From Gordonia sihwensis NBRC 108236 (GTDB taxonomy: Bacteria > Actinomycetota > Actinomycetes > Mycobacteriales > Mycobacteriaceae): 64,000 nt of DNA. Below, piece after piece: positions 63,900 through 64,000 of this stretch. Positions within the stretch are counted from its first letter, which is position 1. Every line of letters begins with the position of its first letter. Location: contig NZ_BANU01000015.1 of NCBI RefSeq assembly GCF_000333035.1, forward strand, positions 62,001-126,000, written 5' to 3'. Made by a program: the position numbers and the translations under genes. The notes beneath the pieces were generated by a model that saw only the letters and a list, made by a program, of their open reading frames with translations, did not search any database and was not told the DNA's origin.

Positions 63900-64000
63900 A
63901 TGACTGAAACCGAGCCCGGTGTGGACCGGGTCACAGAAGACGACGGCGCGTGGGAGTTGACCGCTGTGATCACGCAGCTGCGCCGGTCGCTGCGGTCGAG
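63900..64000 (+). CDS. MarR-like regulator, N-terminal part only (window edge)
   Basis: The first 33 codons are present before the window ends. They begin MTETEPGVDRVTEDDG and lead into WELTAVITQLRRSLRS, which resembles the first helix of MarR-family regulators. The identification is tentative because the winged helix is outside the window. The upstream inverted repeat supports a self-regulating DNA-binding protein. Confidence 0.5.
   Translation, partial: MTETEPGVDRVTEDDGAWELTAVITQLRRSLRS

Overview
The window is a GC-rich (roughly two-thirds G+C), densely coding actinobacterial chromosome segment. Frequent GTG/TTG starts, ATGA/GTGA gene overlaps, a mycothiol-dependent DsbA-like protein, the cytochrome oxidase accessory protein CtaJ, a 180-kDa-type NAD glutamate dehydrogenase and the order ettA-gdh-thioesterase-...-aglA/glbO-ctaJ-pepN-dsbA-rpiB-nei2-...-tig-clpP1-clpP2-clpX all point to the Mycobacteriales. 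The order follows the Rv2457c-Rv2477c block of Mycobacterium tuberculosis as I remember it. Gordonia or a close relative is my best guess; the genus cannot be fixed from the sequence alone.

Layout. (1) 1-3.8 kb: monomeric isocitrate dehydrogenase, a wrecked 3-hydroxybenzoate 6-hydroxylase pseudogene, cspA and tRNA-His. (2) 3.8-9.5 kb: orn, an SDR, an ABM-domain protein, 2,4-dienoyl-CoA reductase, and a PadR regulator facing an SMP-30-like gene across a long palindrome. (3) 9.2-11.4 kb: a half-size ABC exporter preceded, on the same strand, by a terminator-like hairpin and a 45-codon Arg/Trp-rich reading frame. This is the most intriguing unit in the window. (4) 11.7-22.2 kb: a nitrate/nitrite assimilation locus with NarK, a HemD/winged-helix fusion, CbiX, NirD, NirB and a nitrate reductase fused to a flavodoxin-FAD/NADPH reductase. 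(5) 22.3-25.9 kb: thiolase, enoyl-CoA hydratase, FAD monooxygenase and a secreted protein. (6) 26.2-30.5 kb: a frameshifted DUF222/HNH gene, tRNA-Arg, a CopD-CtaG fusion and a small membrane protein.

(7) 30.8-38.5 kb: ettA, gdh, a thioesterase and a conserved unknown. (8) 38.5-44.3 kb: a GntR-controlled catabolic cluster (FAH-type hydrolase, aromatic-ring-type FAD hydroxylase, two NTF2-like proteins, acyl-CoA ligase) that appears inserted into the otherwise conserved order. (9) 44.4-53.1 kb: GH13 glucosidase, globin, ctaJ, DUF5130, pepN, DsbA, M48 protease, rpiB and a Nei/Fpg glycosylase. (10) 53.1-57.5 kb: a second variable stretch with a cutinase/LysB-like hydrolase, an L,D-transpeptidase, and an XRE-cupin regulator facing a BenE-type transporter and CbiZ across a tandem operator. 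(11) 57.6-64 kb: tRNA-Gly, tRNA-Pro, tig, clpP1, clpP2, clpX, mobA, two DUF202 membrane proteins and the start of a MarR-like gene cut by the window edge.

No CRISPR array, rRNA gene, insertion sequence or prophage was seen. Two genes are broken by frameshifts or deletions, and one NTF2-like gene looks C-terminally truncated.
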